NCBI GenBank assembly: GCA_028023455.1
Contig: JAQFVV010006246.1
Coordinates: 3,709,501-3,773,500 of the forward strand
Direction: 5' to 3'
DNA: 64,000 nt
From: Epiperipatus broadwayi
Taxonomy: Eukaryota > Onychophora > Udeonychophora > Euonychophora > Peripatidae
Each line of letters opens with the position of its first letter. Position 1 is the first letter of the stretch. Positions 24,553 to 35,555 of this stretch are shown here, in pieces. The translations under genes were made by a program, and so were the position numbers. The notes beneath the pieces are model-generated. The model saw only the letters and a program-made list of their open reading frames with translations, did not search any database and was not told where the DNA came from.

Positions 24553-24904
24553 GTATATTTTTAATTAACAAAAATTATTGCTTGCTATTTTATAATTAAT
24601 TTATAGCATATAAAGGCGATTTACCCACTGCAGAAGAAGCTATAAGTACAACCAAAAAAAAATCAAATCAATTTAGGCCTAGTACTTTCGAGGTTTTCCC
24701 TCATATTTATGGCCAAAATAAGTTATAAACATTGCTGTGATGTTATAAACTAATAAAATATGCAAATGCAAATTAATTTGTCCATTTTTTGAAATAGAAA
24801 AACATGTATCATGTCTATTTATGGCATTGTTATCATTGACAATAATTAATTTATATATTGTAACAATAAGAAAAGTAGATCTGCTGTAATCTAACCAAGA
24901 CATA

Positions 24905-25550
24905 TGAGTAGAGGAGGTTCGAATCTCACCTACTCCTCCAAATTACTACCAAGTGACTTACTCCCCAAACCTTACAAGAATTACTTCTTTAATGTATGCC
25001 CGGTGGTCAGGAAGAGATGAGATCCCAAAGGGAAATTTTAACATATAATAATAAGGTTTAAGATATAATAACACAGATAAGATTAACATGGTTATAATAA
25101 TGGTGAATGAAGGTTTATTATTTACATTCATAAAACGATTTAAAGAATAGATAAATGTATTACAAGTTATTTCTCTTGCAACAGCATACATATGTAGATA
25201 GATCAACAAGATCCCACAATTTACATAAACAATTGATCTGTGACTACAAAACAATATGCTGAGTCAACCACAGGATGCTTTCCTTTGAAAGAGAGAGACA
25301 GTGATATAAGATATATCTATAACTTGAGGGTGAAATTGTGAAGTATGTATATTTGGTTAAACTAGTTAAATAAAATTTAGGTTCTATTTTAAGTATAGCC
25401 TGACTTTAACTCTTAAAACTGATAAGAAATTCCCCCCCCCCCAGTAGACATTTCTTAGATTTACTCAGTAATATTTCGATCATATGAAGGCAAGGTTTAA
25501 GACATAATGAAAACTGAACTATTGTGGCCCTTAGTGGATTCAATTTGTGA
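24905..25550 (-). repeat. Possible solo LTR of the E1/E2 Gypsy group
   Basis: The patch begins with GAGGTTCGAATCTCACC and about 90 bp later has GCCCGGTGGTCAGG followed by GATGAGA. The same order, TTCGAA then GGTGGTCAGG then AGAGACTC-like sequence with similar spacing, occurs in E2's LTR (54270-54375) and, reverse-complemented, in E1's LTR (46540-46660). It ends near the LINE at 25557. An 11-C run lies at about 25432-25442. No second copy or target duplication is seen, so it is only a candidate. Confidence 0.3.
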
Positions 25551-26299
25551 GTGTCAGGGCATGATGGCTTCGCTGTAATTGTTAACTTCTTCTAACTCAT
25601 CATCATCAATATTGATTTTCATATTTTGAGAAAATCCATTAAACATTACTTTAGTCTTTTTAATATTTATCTTTAGTCCTACTTTCCTATTTTTATGTGA
25701 TAACTCCTGCAACATTTCCTGCAGCTCTAAAGCATTATTTGCAAAAACAACTACATCATCTGCAAAATTTAAATGACTTAAATAATCTCCATTTATTTTC
25801 ACTCCTTTAGTTTCTTCCCATTTTAATCCACAAAATACTTCTTTCAGCACTGCTGTAAAAAGTTTTGGAGATAAGGAGTCACCTTGTCTTATACCCTTCT
25901 CAGTGTTGACTTTCCCAATATTATATAATCTAATTGTTGCTGTTGCATTTTTATAAATATTCTTTAAAATATGGCAATATCCTGGATCTATATCTTGATG
26001 ATCCAGTGTTTTAATTACTGAAGAAATGTTTATAGAATCAAATACCTTTTCATAATCTATTAATCCAAAGCATAATGGTGACTCATATTTATTTGCCCTT
26101 TCTATAACTTCTCTCAATACCTGGATATAATCCATTGTACTAAAACCATTTTTAAATCTAGCATGTTCTCGTGGTTGGTGGAAATCTAATGTTCTCTGTA
26201 GATGAGCTGTAATTATCCTGGTAAATATTTTGTATAAAACTGATAAAATGCTGATAGGTCTGTAATTTCTAATATCTTCTTTGTCATCTTTTTTAAATA

Positions 26300-27171
26300 C
26301 ACCTGGGTCTTTTTTTACACAGACTTATTTAACACGATTTTGAAGTTACGCGATTCGTGTTTCACCGGAAGTCGATTTCCAATAATGCGCTATTACTTTA
26401 AATAATAAATTTTGCGCACTTACGTTATATTGAAAGTAATAGCACATTATTGGAATTCGACTTTCATCTTAGTAATTTCAATATTCTCAGTGCTTTATAA
26501 TAGTAAGATTTTTTGCAATAATGAAATTAAAATCATGATTTCCACATTTTATGTATACACATATTAAATTTTACAAGATTATAATGTAAATTTGTTCAAA
26601 CGTTGTGCGTGTTAATTTTGCATTTTAAATCACATTCTGTTTTTGCTTTTTAAAGAAGAACTTAATCAATTATTATTTTCTTATTAATGACACTAATCAT
26701 TAATGTGCTCTTAAATTCCAACGAGAGATAAATGGTTGTATGTCTGGATATCGCGAGCTTCGTAAACAATTAATAAAATCATCGTCTCAAAGATTGATTA
26801 CTAATTACGTTGTCACCTGAAAATCATAATAATTAAAACATGTATAAAAAAATGTAAATTACTGTACTGTAAATTATGCATAAAAATATATTATTTTGAA
26901 TAAAATTAATTATTATAGTTAAAAAAAGTTTGTCTTGTATCAATTTTTTTCAAATTTGAAATTTTTTATTAGTCATATTTTATTTCCTTATTTTTTTTTT
27001 TTGCGTGAATTTTAAAGTAATTTTACGTTGGTGCTTTGCTTTTACGCGAATTTTGAAAAATCACAGACCGCATCCTCCCTTTTTCAATGTAAGTTACGTC
27101 TATTTTTGCGTGATTTCATTTGCGCGTGTTTTTTGAGGAACCTATCTATCGCGTAAAATGAGACCCAGGTG
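26300..27171. mobile_element. pogo/Tigger-like MITE with TA target duplication
   Basis: The element is bounded by perfect 11-bp terminal inverted repeats, CACCTGGGTCT at 26300-26310 and AGACCCAGGTG at 27161-27171, each flanked by TA (26298-26299 and 27172-27173). It is inserted into the RTE LINE coding sequence, which resumes on both sides. The right end has TTTGCGCG, TTTTGAGGAACC and ATCGCGTAAAA, and the left end TTACGCGATTCG. Such CG-containing near-palindromic subterminal sequence is typical of pogo/Tigger elements of the Tc1/mariner superfamily. There is no transposase frame, so it would have needed an autonomous relative to move. A separate internal hairpin lies at 26368-26464. Confidence 0.8.
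26368..26464. repeat. Internal hairpin of the MITE
   Basis: Arms of about 32 nt, 26368-26399 and 26432-26464, are inverted copies with two or three mismatches, built around TTCCAATAATGCGCTATTAC and its complement. The loop is about 32 nt and contains TTTTGCGCACTTACG. It lies close to the left terminus and is separate from the terminal inverted repeat. Confidence 0.8.
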
Positions 27172-28640
27172 TATTAATATTAATACTGCATTCTTCCAAT
27201 CATCTGGTAGATCTTTATCATTTAGACATTTGGTATATAACTTTGCGAACAAAAATTCTATTTCTTCATCTGCTTTTTTAATATATCAATTATAATTCCA
27301 TTATTACCTGGAGCCTTTCCTTTTTTCATAAATTCAATTACATGTCTCACTTCTTCATGTAAAATTCTGGACAATTTCAAAGATATAATAGATATAGAAG
27401 GTACTTGTTCTTTATTACTATATAATTCTTGATAGAAGTCTTCTACCCATTTCATGATGTCATCTCTTTTTTTAGTAATAATTCCATTTTTTTTTCTTAT
27501 TGCAGATATAAATTTTCTATCAATACCAAAATGTTGTTTTACACTCTTGAGACTTTTATTCTTTTCTACAGCTTTTTTTGCTAGTTCACACTTATACTTT
27601 CTTATATCATTTTCAACTCTTTTCTGCATCATTTTACAAAATTTGAGATATTCAGTCATGTTTATCGCATCATATTTATATGTGTTCATATTCCTTTTTT
27701 TTTCACAAATTCTTTAGCCTCAGTATATATTTTACTGGTCAATTGCTGCTTTTTTCTACCAGCTATCTTTATTGCAGTTTTTAAAACTATCAGTTGTTTT
27801 CAAATTAATTTCATTCATATCTGAATCATGTTCAAAATCTACTTATACTTGAAACAATTTATAAGTTCTAATTTAAATTCATTAGAATGTTTCTGAAGAT
27901 TAGAAATATCAATTGTAAATATTGTTTTCCTTAATAATTTTTGTCTCTCTAGTTTTGCATTAACATGTATTTTACATCTTACTAATCGATGATCACTTCC
28001 TGTGTTAAATTTATTAAGAACATTACAATCTTGAAATATGTATTTTCTGTCAGTTAAAATATAATCCTATTCTGATGTACTTTCATTTGGATACTTCCAT
28101 GTCCATTTCCTTTTAACATTTTTCTCAAAAATAGAATTCATAATATAAAGTTTTTATTTTTCTACAAACTCCACAAGTCTATGTCCTCTCTCATTTATAT
28201 TACCATAACCAAAATTGTTTACCAATTCTAGCATTAAAGTCTTCCATAACAATTTTAAAATGTTGTTTACTCTGATGCAAAACCTTTTGTACAACCATAT
28301 AAAAATCTTCTACTACTTCATCACTATGAGAACTTGTTAGGGCATAAAGCCAAATTGTCTGCATTTGGTATCTGCTATTAAGTTATATAACTAATCTTGC
28401 CATTCTGTCTGATACATCATTAATCTCCACAATGTTGTTCTTCCACTTTTTATTTATAATGAATCCTACTCCACTTGTATTTCCAATATTTGTGCCTTTA
28501 TAATAGAGTATATGTCCACTTTTTAAATCAATTGTCTCTTCACCTTTTTTTCTAACTTCACAATGTCCAATTATGTCCCATTTACTATAAAGACAGTTTT
28601 TCTTCTTATTGCAATCTTCCTTCACTTGAAAGTGATCTGC

Positions 28641-28790
28641 AATGGTAAGTACCTAAATAAAAATTCGTCATCAAATATCAACCTGTGTCCACAATCAGGG
28701 ATTCTTAGCACCCTCCACCTTCGGCCACCAATCGCTGCCTTGGTTGGTGACTTTACAACCTTCTGGGAATAAGAGCCATGATTTATTTTT
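28641..28790 (-). other. Probable 5' untranslated end of the RTE LINE
   Basis: Directly upstream (minus sense) of the endonuclease frame is a G+C-richer segment with GGTGGCCGAAGGTGGAGGG on the minus strand. It differs from the A/T-rich intron on its right and probably belongs to the LINE 5' region. This is inferred from position and composition only. Confidence 0.35.
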
Positions 28791-29239
28791 ATCTGTCATG
28801 ATTGTATATATCTATTGGAAAAATATTTATCATTTACACAAACATTCATTCTGCCTTATCAGGCAACTGAGAAGAAAGGCTATGGTATTTGTTGATCTTA
28901 AACTCAGAAATAAAAAGCCAATAAACTCACCATGCTGGCTAATGTGTGTTGGTGAGCAATCTATCCAAGTTTGTATACTGTATAAATAATTATATTGTAA
29001 TAACAGCTGCAATGACAAAGAATGTATGGTGTGGACATTAAGAATTTGCCCTGCTCTGTTTTTTTTTTTTTTAAATTAATAGCAAACTTTTTTCTGAAGC
29101 TTTCCTTGAGAGTACTGTCAATTTAATACACTAGTCTAAACATGTTTTTTCACTTTCTGAAGTTGTCTGGAAACACAAGGTGAAACATTTTAATGTCTGC
29201 AGCATTTTATTTACTCACTACTTTTTAGTCAACTAAAAA

Positions 29240-29523
29240 AAATTGAGGCATTTTTTTATTCAAGAGAACAAAAGGAAGTCACAAGGTTGGAGATTGAGTG
29301 AATGTGACTGACAGATAAGCTGGGTCTTGTTTAATTTAATTAAAAATTGTTTCACATTCAAGAATGCATGCAATGGCATTGTGGTAGTGAAGTTTGCATT
29401 TCTCACTTTGCCACAAATGGCATGTTTACATTTTACCACATCATGCAAATGTTTTAAAACTTGTAGGCAAAATGTTTGACCATTAAGAATTAAATTTTGA
29501 GAGAAAAACATCATTTGTGTCAA
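29240..29523 (-). pseudogene. mariner-type transposase relic (C-terminal part)
   Basis: An 87-codon minus-strand frame matches the mariner transposase pattern around the second and third catalytic acids. It reads NGQTFCLQVLKHLHDVVKCK (usually N-x-x-x-Y-x-x-x-L-x-x-L-x-x-x-x-x-x-K), then in a shifted frame LHYHNA (usually HHDNAPAH), then FLNVKQFL, then S-L-N-L-Q-P-C-D-F-L-L-F (usually SPDLAPCDFFLF). The second catalytic Asp of H-D-N is Tyr/His-like here and the N-terminal half is missing. The element is therefore inactive. No terminal inverted repeats were found. Confidence 0.65.
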
Positions 29524-31049
29524 TAAAAAATAGCATTATCTTGATGGTGGACTTCACTCGCTATGTTTTTTGGGACATGGTGAATTTGGCAATTTTATTA
29601 AATCATTTGTAACCTTATGCTTTCCTCATAACATTTTTTTTTGTAATCTGTTTTAAGCATTACAATTGTTTTCCCTGTTATTTTCCCTAAAAGAAAACAG
29701 AATTTCACATTATTGCAACTTTTCTGCCATCACAATAAAATGGATTATGTGGTAATATGATTTTATATGGTAGCACAATTTGTCAGATTGATGTAAAATG
29801 GTCCCCACTATAGATATGTATAAACAGAAACATGTACAACAATAGTCTCACTGACCAGAGAACACTGGTTATTTTGGGGTTCCCTCTCATATATGAAAAA
29901 ATCAATTCCAAAATTTTATTTTTTATGAAAGATATGTGTTTTGAAAAGAACTTACACTCAAGAGAGGAGTAAGATTTGATTTTATTTTTATTTGAATTTA
30001 CCCTAAACATATTTTATTTTTAGTCTTTTTTTTAAATATTCCACCCTTTTATATGCATTACTGAAAATTTACTGACCAAATATTAATGTGTTTGAAATTT
30101 ATCCAATCTTCGATTATGTACACTATTTGACAGCCTGAAATATTTTATTATGCTATTGCATTAGCATTGATTTATAACATATGCACAAAATTTGAAGGAA
30201 ATCCATTTGATAGAAGTATTTAAAACTCAATTTCAAAGCATATCCTAAATATACAGAGTTTTTAAGTTAAATAAAAATGTTAAGCAAGAATCATCATATT
30301 TAAAAAAACCTGCCATCACAACAATTTTCTTAATAAATTGTGAATCATTTTATCATATTTTTTAGGATGCGTTTACAGTTGAATTTTTTTTTTTCAATTA
30401 ATGCAGTTTTTTTTATTAAATCTAATTTTATGCATTTATTTCAAACAACTAGTAGTGTTCACTTTTAATATTTAGTACATTTTCATGACAACAGACTTTA
30501 CAATTCATAATGCTTAGATTTTTACTAATTAAAATAAGAAACCTTTTGCATTAAAGCAGTTTAATTGTTTCTTCAAGTTTTGAAATTCAGCATTAAATAT
30601 TTTAAAATTGTCCAATTGCTTTATTGGAAATTAAGCTGTTTAAGTTATTCTTCTTATTTTAAGAACCTTTTTTGAAATATGGTTAATAGAATGTCATACA
30701 ATAAACATCACTTCTATAGAATTTATTTAGGAATATATACATTCATTAATTAATTTATTTAACATTCACATATCTTATTGAATTATCAAGTTCACTTTAT
30801 TATATATTTTGATATGTGATAGAGTAAATGAAAATATTTAATGTTAATCCAGCTGACTGATTGCTAGGTCTTTTTAGAATATTGGTTTATCCAGATTCAT
30901 TTTTGTTTACTGTGGTATCCTCAAAGTTTGATAATAATTGATACTCTTTTACTAAATAATTTATTGGTTTACCATGCATACAAATTTATTGTATATTTAC
31001 ATTGTATTTGATTAGAATATATGTGACTAATATATGGTAATTATTTTAG

Positions 31050-31289
31050 GAGAAGTTGTTTTGTTACATTTTACATTCATGATGCTCGAAGTTTCTACTG
31101 ATTGCACTCTTGATTATATTCTGATACTTGATGGTAATAATGATTTAGCTCCAGAAATTGGAAGATATTGTGGCAGCCTAATACCAGTAACTATTATGTC
31201 TCGTAGTCAATATCTTTATGTTCTGTTTGCTTCTAATGCAAATGGTCAAATGCAAGGATTTAGAGCTACATATACATCATCTTTAACAA
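31050..31289 (+). CDS. CUB-domain protein exon, second part of CUB 2
   Basis: The acceptor is ATTTTAG and the donor GTAAGT at 31290. The exon enters and leaves in phase 1. It completes the Gly of L-P-G, then reads E-V-V-L-L-H-F-T-F-M-M-L-E, D-C-T-L-D-Y-I-L-I-L-D-G, RYCGSLIP and MQGFRATYTSS. CUB cysteines 3 and 4 are present. The calcium-site Glu and the Asp of C-x2-D-Y are both intact, unlike CUB 1. The third ligand position reads S-N instead of S-D. With exon 24439-24552 the domain totals about 118 residues, normal for a CUB. Confidence 0.9.
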
Positions 31290-31894
31290 GTAAGTATTAT
31301 ACAAATGCACATTTATTTATATTATATGCATAGATGAAAGACGGTTTATATTGAATTATATGTAATATAAATAAATCATAATAGCTTCATTTTTAAAATA
31401 TTGTATAAATAAATTGCAGAAGGGATTTCAATTACTGCCACATAATCATTATCAAACTATTATAAATTTGAAATTAGACACAGGTAATTTTGTATAGTAC
31501 ATTTTTTATATTTTCATCATGATTCAGGATTTTCATGTTATCTCTTTGTTTATTGAACAAATCATTTCTTCTAATAGTTTTATATATTGAGATGTTGACA
31601 ATAATTATATAATAATAATTGAAAATGCTTCTACAATTTATTTATTGTTTAATATTTTGTAATACTCTATAAATTTTATAAGCCCAGTGTTTAGATTGTA
31701 ACTATAAAGAAAGCAATCAATCCTCACTAGCACTATCAAACATAGTGTTAAAAGCATAAGGATGCTCTCGGCTTACAAAAAATTGTTATTATTTGTTTTA
31801 TTGTATATATTGTTTGTGGTTTATATTGGTTGTTAATCTTAATAACCTTATAAATAAAAACTGTTATTAATTATATAGCACTGAGAATATATAT

Positions 31895-32170
31895 TGTAAC
31901 CGGAATGGCACTTCCAACCCCTCTGTCAGTTGATTTAATTCCTGATGAGCATATTGCAAAAAGGAATTACTCCTTCCCTACAACAATATCTCTTGTTCTT
32001 CAGAGGTTATAGCATTAAAGAGACTGAAAACATCTAGAAATTTATCTGTTTGGTTTGCCAAATGGTGCCACTAAAGTTTTAACTCACTATACCTTGCTTA
32101 CCTAGATCGGGTTATGCCGACAAAGCCCAGGAAACATGAGATTCTCATGAACAAGTGCAATAGAAAATGG
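31895..32170 (-). repeat. Possible LTR fragment related to E2
   Basis: A G+C-richer patch starts TGTAACCGGAATGG after A/T sequence. E2's left LTR edge starts TGTAACGGTCAG. Later there are TCGGGTTATGCCG and CATGAGATTCTCATGAAC, reminiscent of the E2 LTR edge but not alignable with confidence. The right end is not defined; the sequence grades back into A/T-rich DNA. Confidence 0.25.
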
Positions 32171-32639
32171 ATGACATGAAATGAGACTGATGAGATAATT
32201 ATTTTATACAACAATAATTTATTTCAATAATAATATTTAAATGATGCTCCTCCTAATAATTCATTGTAGTTCAGGTTCCATAGATCAGCTAGTCCATCAC
32301 TTTGATAATTTCTTTGATGCTTGGTCCTGTTATTGTTGATCCTACAGTGTCCATTTTTGATATTCAATCATCCTGTTCTGGAAGCATTCATGCAGTAGGG
32401 ATTTATTTAAATATCTGTGTGTGCATCACAGATACCTCTCCTATCATTATTCAAGTTGAATCTCTCCTTTGTGAATCTAGATTTTCTTCACATGCACATA
32501 TATTGAACTTTGTAGACATGGCTTTTACTTTCTATTGCCAAATACTTTTAGATAAGCTCGTTTTGCATATGGATTTATCCTTTTATTTAATCATTTAGAA
32601 GCAAATAATTCTATTTGAACATGTTCACAGAATTAATTC

Positions 32640-33180
32640 CTATGTACAAACACAGGTTTAATTAATTCATGTATATAAATGTATATTTAATAGAAACATA
32701 TTTTAATTCAGATATATAAATGCAGATTCAAGTCATTCAAATATATAAATACATATTTAATAAAAGCATGTTTTAATAAGGTATTTAGATGCAGATTCAA
32801 GTCATTCACATATATAAATACATATTTAATAGAAGCATATTTTTAATTCAGGTGTGGATGCAGATTCAAGTCATTCTCATATATAAATACATGTTTAATT
32901 CAAGTATATAAATACATCTTTAATGTAGGTATATGGATGCAGAAATATGATATATAGACACATTATATAGACAGATTTAAGATATCCATTACATAAGCAC
33001 ATCTTTAACTTAGTTATACCATGCAGATTTAAGTCATTCTCATATATAAATACATATTTAATTTCAATATATAAACACATCTTCAATGTAGGTATATAGA
33101 TGCAGATTTAACATATACAGACACATATTGTATTGACACAGATTTAAGGTGTCCATTATATGAGCACATCTTTAGTAACT
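32640..33180. repeat. Minisatellite of ~75-80-bp units
   Basis: Imperfect tandem units share ATATATAAATACATATTTAAT, then a TTTAATTCA/GTA..TAGATGCAGATT block, then CAAGTCATTC. About six or seven copies are visible. In the right half the units are interleaved with TATAGACACA..ACAGATTTAAG and ATCCATTA..GAGCACATC blocks, giving a higher-order period of about 150-190 bp (compare 32935-33010 with 33090-33175). Confidence 0.8.
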
Positions 33181-33189
33181 CTTAGTTTA

Positions 33190-33370
33190 TCGTTTTGTAA
33201 ATTAATCATTTTAAATAATTACGTTTTTCATTTTATCTTTTCAATGACAGTAATGGCACTTATATTAGTTCAGTATATAATCTTTTATTGTTTTGTAAAT
33301 TAATCATTTTAAATAAATACAGTTTTCATTTTATCTTTTCACTGATAATAATAGCACTTATATTCTACAA
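33190..33370. repeat. ~100-bp direct duplication
   Basis: Two copies, about 33190-33275 and 33285-33370, share TTTTGTAAATTAATCATTTT, then CATTTTATCTTTTCA, then GCACTTATATT. It follows the minisatellite directly and may be part of the same tandemly evolving locus. Confidence 0.75.
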
Positions 33371-34231
33371 TAAAGGTTTCAAATATTATCTAGAGTTCTC
33401 TTACCATTGAATTTATCTGTTGGCAGTTCATTTTCAGTAAATCTTCACATTAAAAGGGAATTGATCTTAGAGCTGAATGGTACACATTTTCTTTTGGTGG
33501 TTTCCTAGGCATTATTTTTCAATTTCATGGCTTTTTCATGGTGAGGGAAGAGAGAGAATTCTATTCTTGTTAGTGGAGCATTCTTGTGTTTTCAGTATTA
33601 ATAATATTTCTCTTCATCTTACAGTTTTTACAGTAACTCTAGGTTTCTTCAGAGATTGATGACCTCTGCAGTTTCAAGCTTAGTTGGTTCATTTTTTACA
33701 AACTGCATTTATGACAATGATTATCTTAGTACTAATTAATTTACCTCACTTCTGAATAACTGAATGAATCAATGATTGTCTGATTTCTTTATTTATGCTC
33801 TCTTGCTTCCCATGCTTTTCTTATTCATATCTTTTCTTATTAGCTTGTTGTTCATAAACATGTTGTCTTCCACTGTCTATGCAAGAAAATGATGCTACCT
33901 TGTTTATATTATAATTCATAAACATTCAACTCAATGAAAAAATATTATATTGGTAACACTTGAAACTGATGAGTTTTAATAATAAAAACTTTATTAACTA
34001 AATGTGTCATTTAATTTCCAATTTTAAATATTGATTTTATAACTGTGTCAGCTTTTTAATCAGTAATTTTGTAAGCAATATACATTTTTTAAAGAACCAA
34101 CAGGATGAGGTTTCTCCATGCCAAAAGAAATTTTAGAATGTCTTTTGAATGCAATATAATTTAACAAAGCACACTTCTCACATATAATCCTATGTATTTT
34201 AAAATATTTAATGACCAATAATGTAAGATCT

Positions 34232-34287
34232 AGTTATAATGGACTTCAAAAGTATATAATATATAGTTTTGAAGCACATTATAACTG
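34232..34287. repeat. Short imperfect hairpin
   Basis: CTAGTTATAATGGACTTCAAAA pairs with TTTTGAAGCACATTATAACTGG across a short A/T loop, with about three mismatches. Its function is unknown. It could be a short palindromic MITE remnant. Confidence 0.6.
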
Positions 34288-34939
34288 GACCAATTTTTAT
34301 AATAAGATTGGTAGAATCAAGTTAGCATGTGGAATAACATTGTAACATAGCTTCAGTATGATACCATTAAAAAGTTGTTGACCCCTGCTATAGGCCATGG
34401 GTTTTGTTGTCATACAAATGCAAGAAAATGTTTGGAACAAAAGAATGATTTATGTATTGCATTTGACTTAATGAATTGAACATGTTTATGGCTTTGTTTA
34501 AAATTAGTTGATACCAAAGTTTATTCATATTATACAGCTTTTACATGAAATAATATATGTAAATCATATTACTACAGTTGGAAAATCTGAAGCATTTGAA
34601 ATGAAACAGATATTATAAAACAAGCATATGTATTTGCTTCAAAATTGCCTCCATCTTTGGAACTATTTATAGATGGCTTAGTGAAACAGGAATCAAAAGA
34701 TGATACAGATTTGTTGGTGAAATTTGCCAAAACATCATTTATTTGGATTTGATTATGCTGTTTTTCCAATTCAAAAATTATATACAGAATATACTTACTG
34801 TTTTGAATGCTACATATAAATATTTTGGTTGAAATCAAAAAAATTCAAATTCTTTATCAGCCTGTGATAGAAGAAAAATTTTCAATAACTTTTAGTTTTT
34901 TGAGAATATAAACTAGTTTAAATAACTTCATGTTTTAAA

Positions 34940-35555
34940 AATAGAAAGGTATACTTAGATATTGAGATGCAACATAGACTTCAATGTACTATTGCTACTT
35001 TTAACAAGTTAAAAGATAAGGCATATCACAGAGAAATAACTAATGAAATAAATATTTGTATATAAATTTGTGATTTTATCTAATTTATTGTATGGAAATG
35101 ACTTGAACATCCTATCCATACAATATAAAGGCCTTAGAAACATTTAAGCTTGCTTCATAAAATTTCAAAAATATAATGGCAAGATCATAAAACCAATCAG
35201 CATATTCTTTAACTTTCTGGATGTGATATGTAGAATCCATTATTGTAAAATCACATATTATTGTATTGATCTTGTAAAATGATTTAATAGTACAAGACTT
35301 AAAATGTTGTTTTATGGTGAAGATGAGAAAGATAGAATTCATTTAGTACACAAAGTATATTATAATCCCATTCACATTTTAAGATTATCTCATACATTAT
35401 AAAATGTTGAAAAGTTACAGTTAGAGACAATATTGAAGTGTTTCACAGAAGTAATTAAAAGACATTACAAAATATCAAATAAACAGAAAAATGAATTATT
35501 GTGTTCAAACTGTGGAAATACTGGTATTTTGCAAAACTTATTTTTAGAATAATTT
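34940..35555 (+). pseudogene. LINE 3' coding relic, plus strand
   Basis: With one or two frameshifts and stops, the plus strand reads like the C-terminal part of a LINE reverse transcriptase. The order is FNKLKDKAYHREITNEI, then YKFVILSNLLYG, then K-Y/W-Q-D-H-K-T-N (usually IRWQDHxxNTEIL), then MLFYGEDEKDR. The last open segment ends in C-S-N-C-G-N just before TAA at about 35550. The same motif order appears in the minus-strand copy at 19690-21110. The catalytic RT domain is absent. The 34580-34830 stretch upstream has an ORF-like plus-strand segment (SKLPPSLELFIDGLVKQ) that I cannot place. Confidence 0.5.

Larger units (their letters stand above)
25554..28640 (-). pseudogene. RTE-type LINE, endonuclease plus reverse transcriptase, 3'-truncated
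   Basis: Read on the minus strand from right to left. At 28625-28383 is the start of an AP-endonuclease domain (WDIIGHCEVRKKGEE, LKSGHILYYKGT, GVGFIINKKW). Its SDHRLV motif lies near 27985-28000. At 27689-27258 is the linker region (DFYQELYSNKE, GKAPGNNGI). The RT core is at 26300-25557 with NYRPISIL, LIDYEKVFDSI, GIRQGDSLSPKLF and FADDVVVF. Frameshifts separate the parts, and an 872-bp DNA transposon splits the RT just before NYRPISIL. The copy breaks off near 25557, losing the C-terminal YGSETW block that the copy at 6767-7860 keeps. The endonuclease nicks DNA and the RT copies the element RNA in intact relatives. This one is dead. Confidence 0.85.
24553..31049 (+). other. Intron within CUB 2 (~6.5 kb)
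   Basis: A phase-1 intron. It is filled by an LTR-like remnant, an RTE LINE carrying a MITE, and a mariner relic, all listed separately. From about 29560 to 31049 no feature is seen beyond A/T-rich sequence. Confidence 0.8.

Noticed and set aside
24900-24950. Possible tRNA gene (GGTTCGAATCTC)
   Set aside because: There is a B-box-like motif but no foldable acceptor stem, D arm or anticodon arm. The same motif occurs in E1/E2 LTR ends.
32302-32598. 98-codon ORF
   Set aside because: No domain is recognised. It lies next to a possible LTR fragment and a minisatellite, and nothing supports translation.
32640-33180. CRISPR-like repeat array
   Set aside because: Units are adjacent and imperfect with no unique spacers, and the genome is clearly eukaryotic. 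It is a minisatellite.
34580-34838. Possible exon reading SKLPPSLELFIDGLVKQ on the plus strand
   Set aside because: It looks coding-like over about 50 codons but matches no family I know, lacks clear splice sites and lies next to a LINE relic. It may be part of that element or chance.
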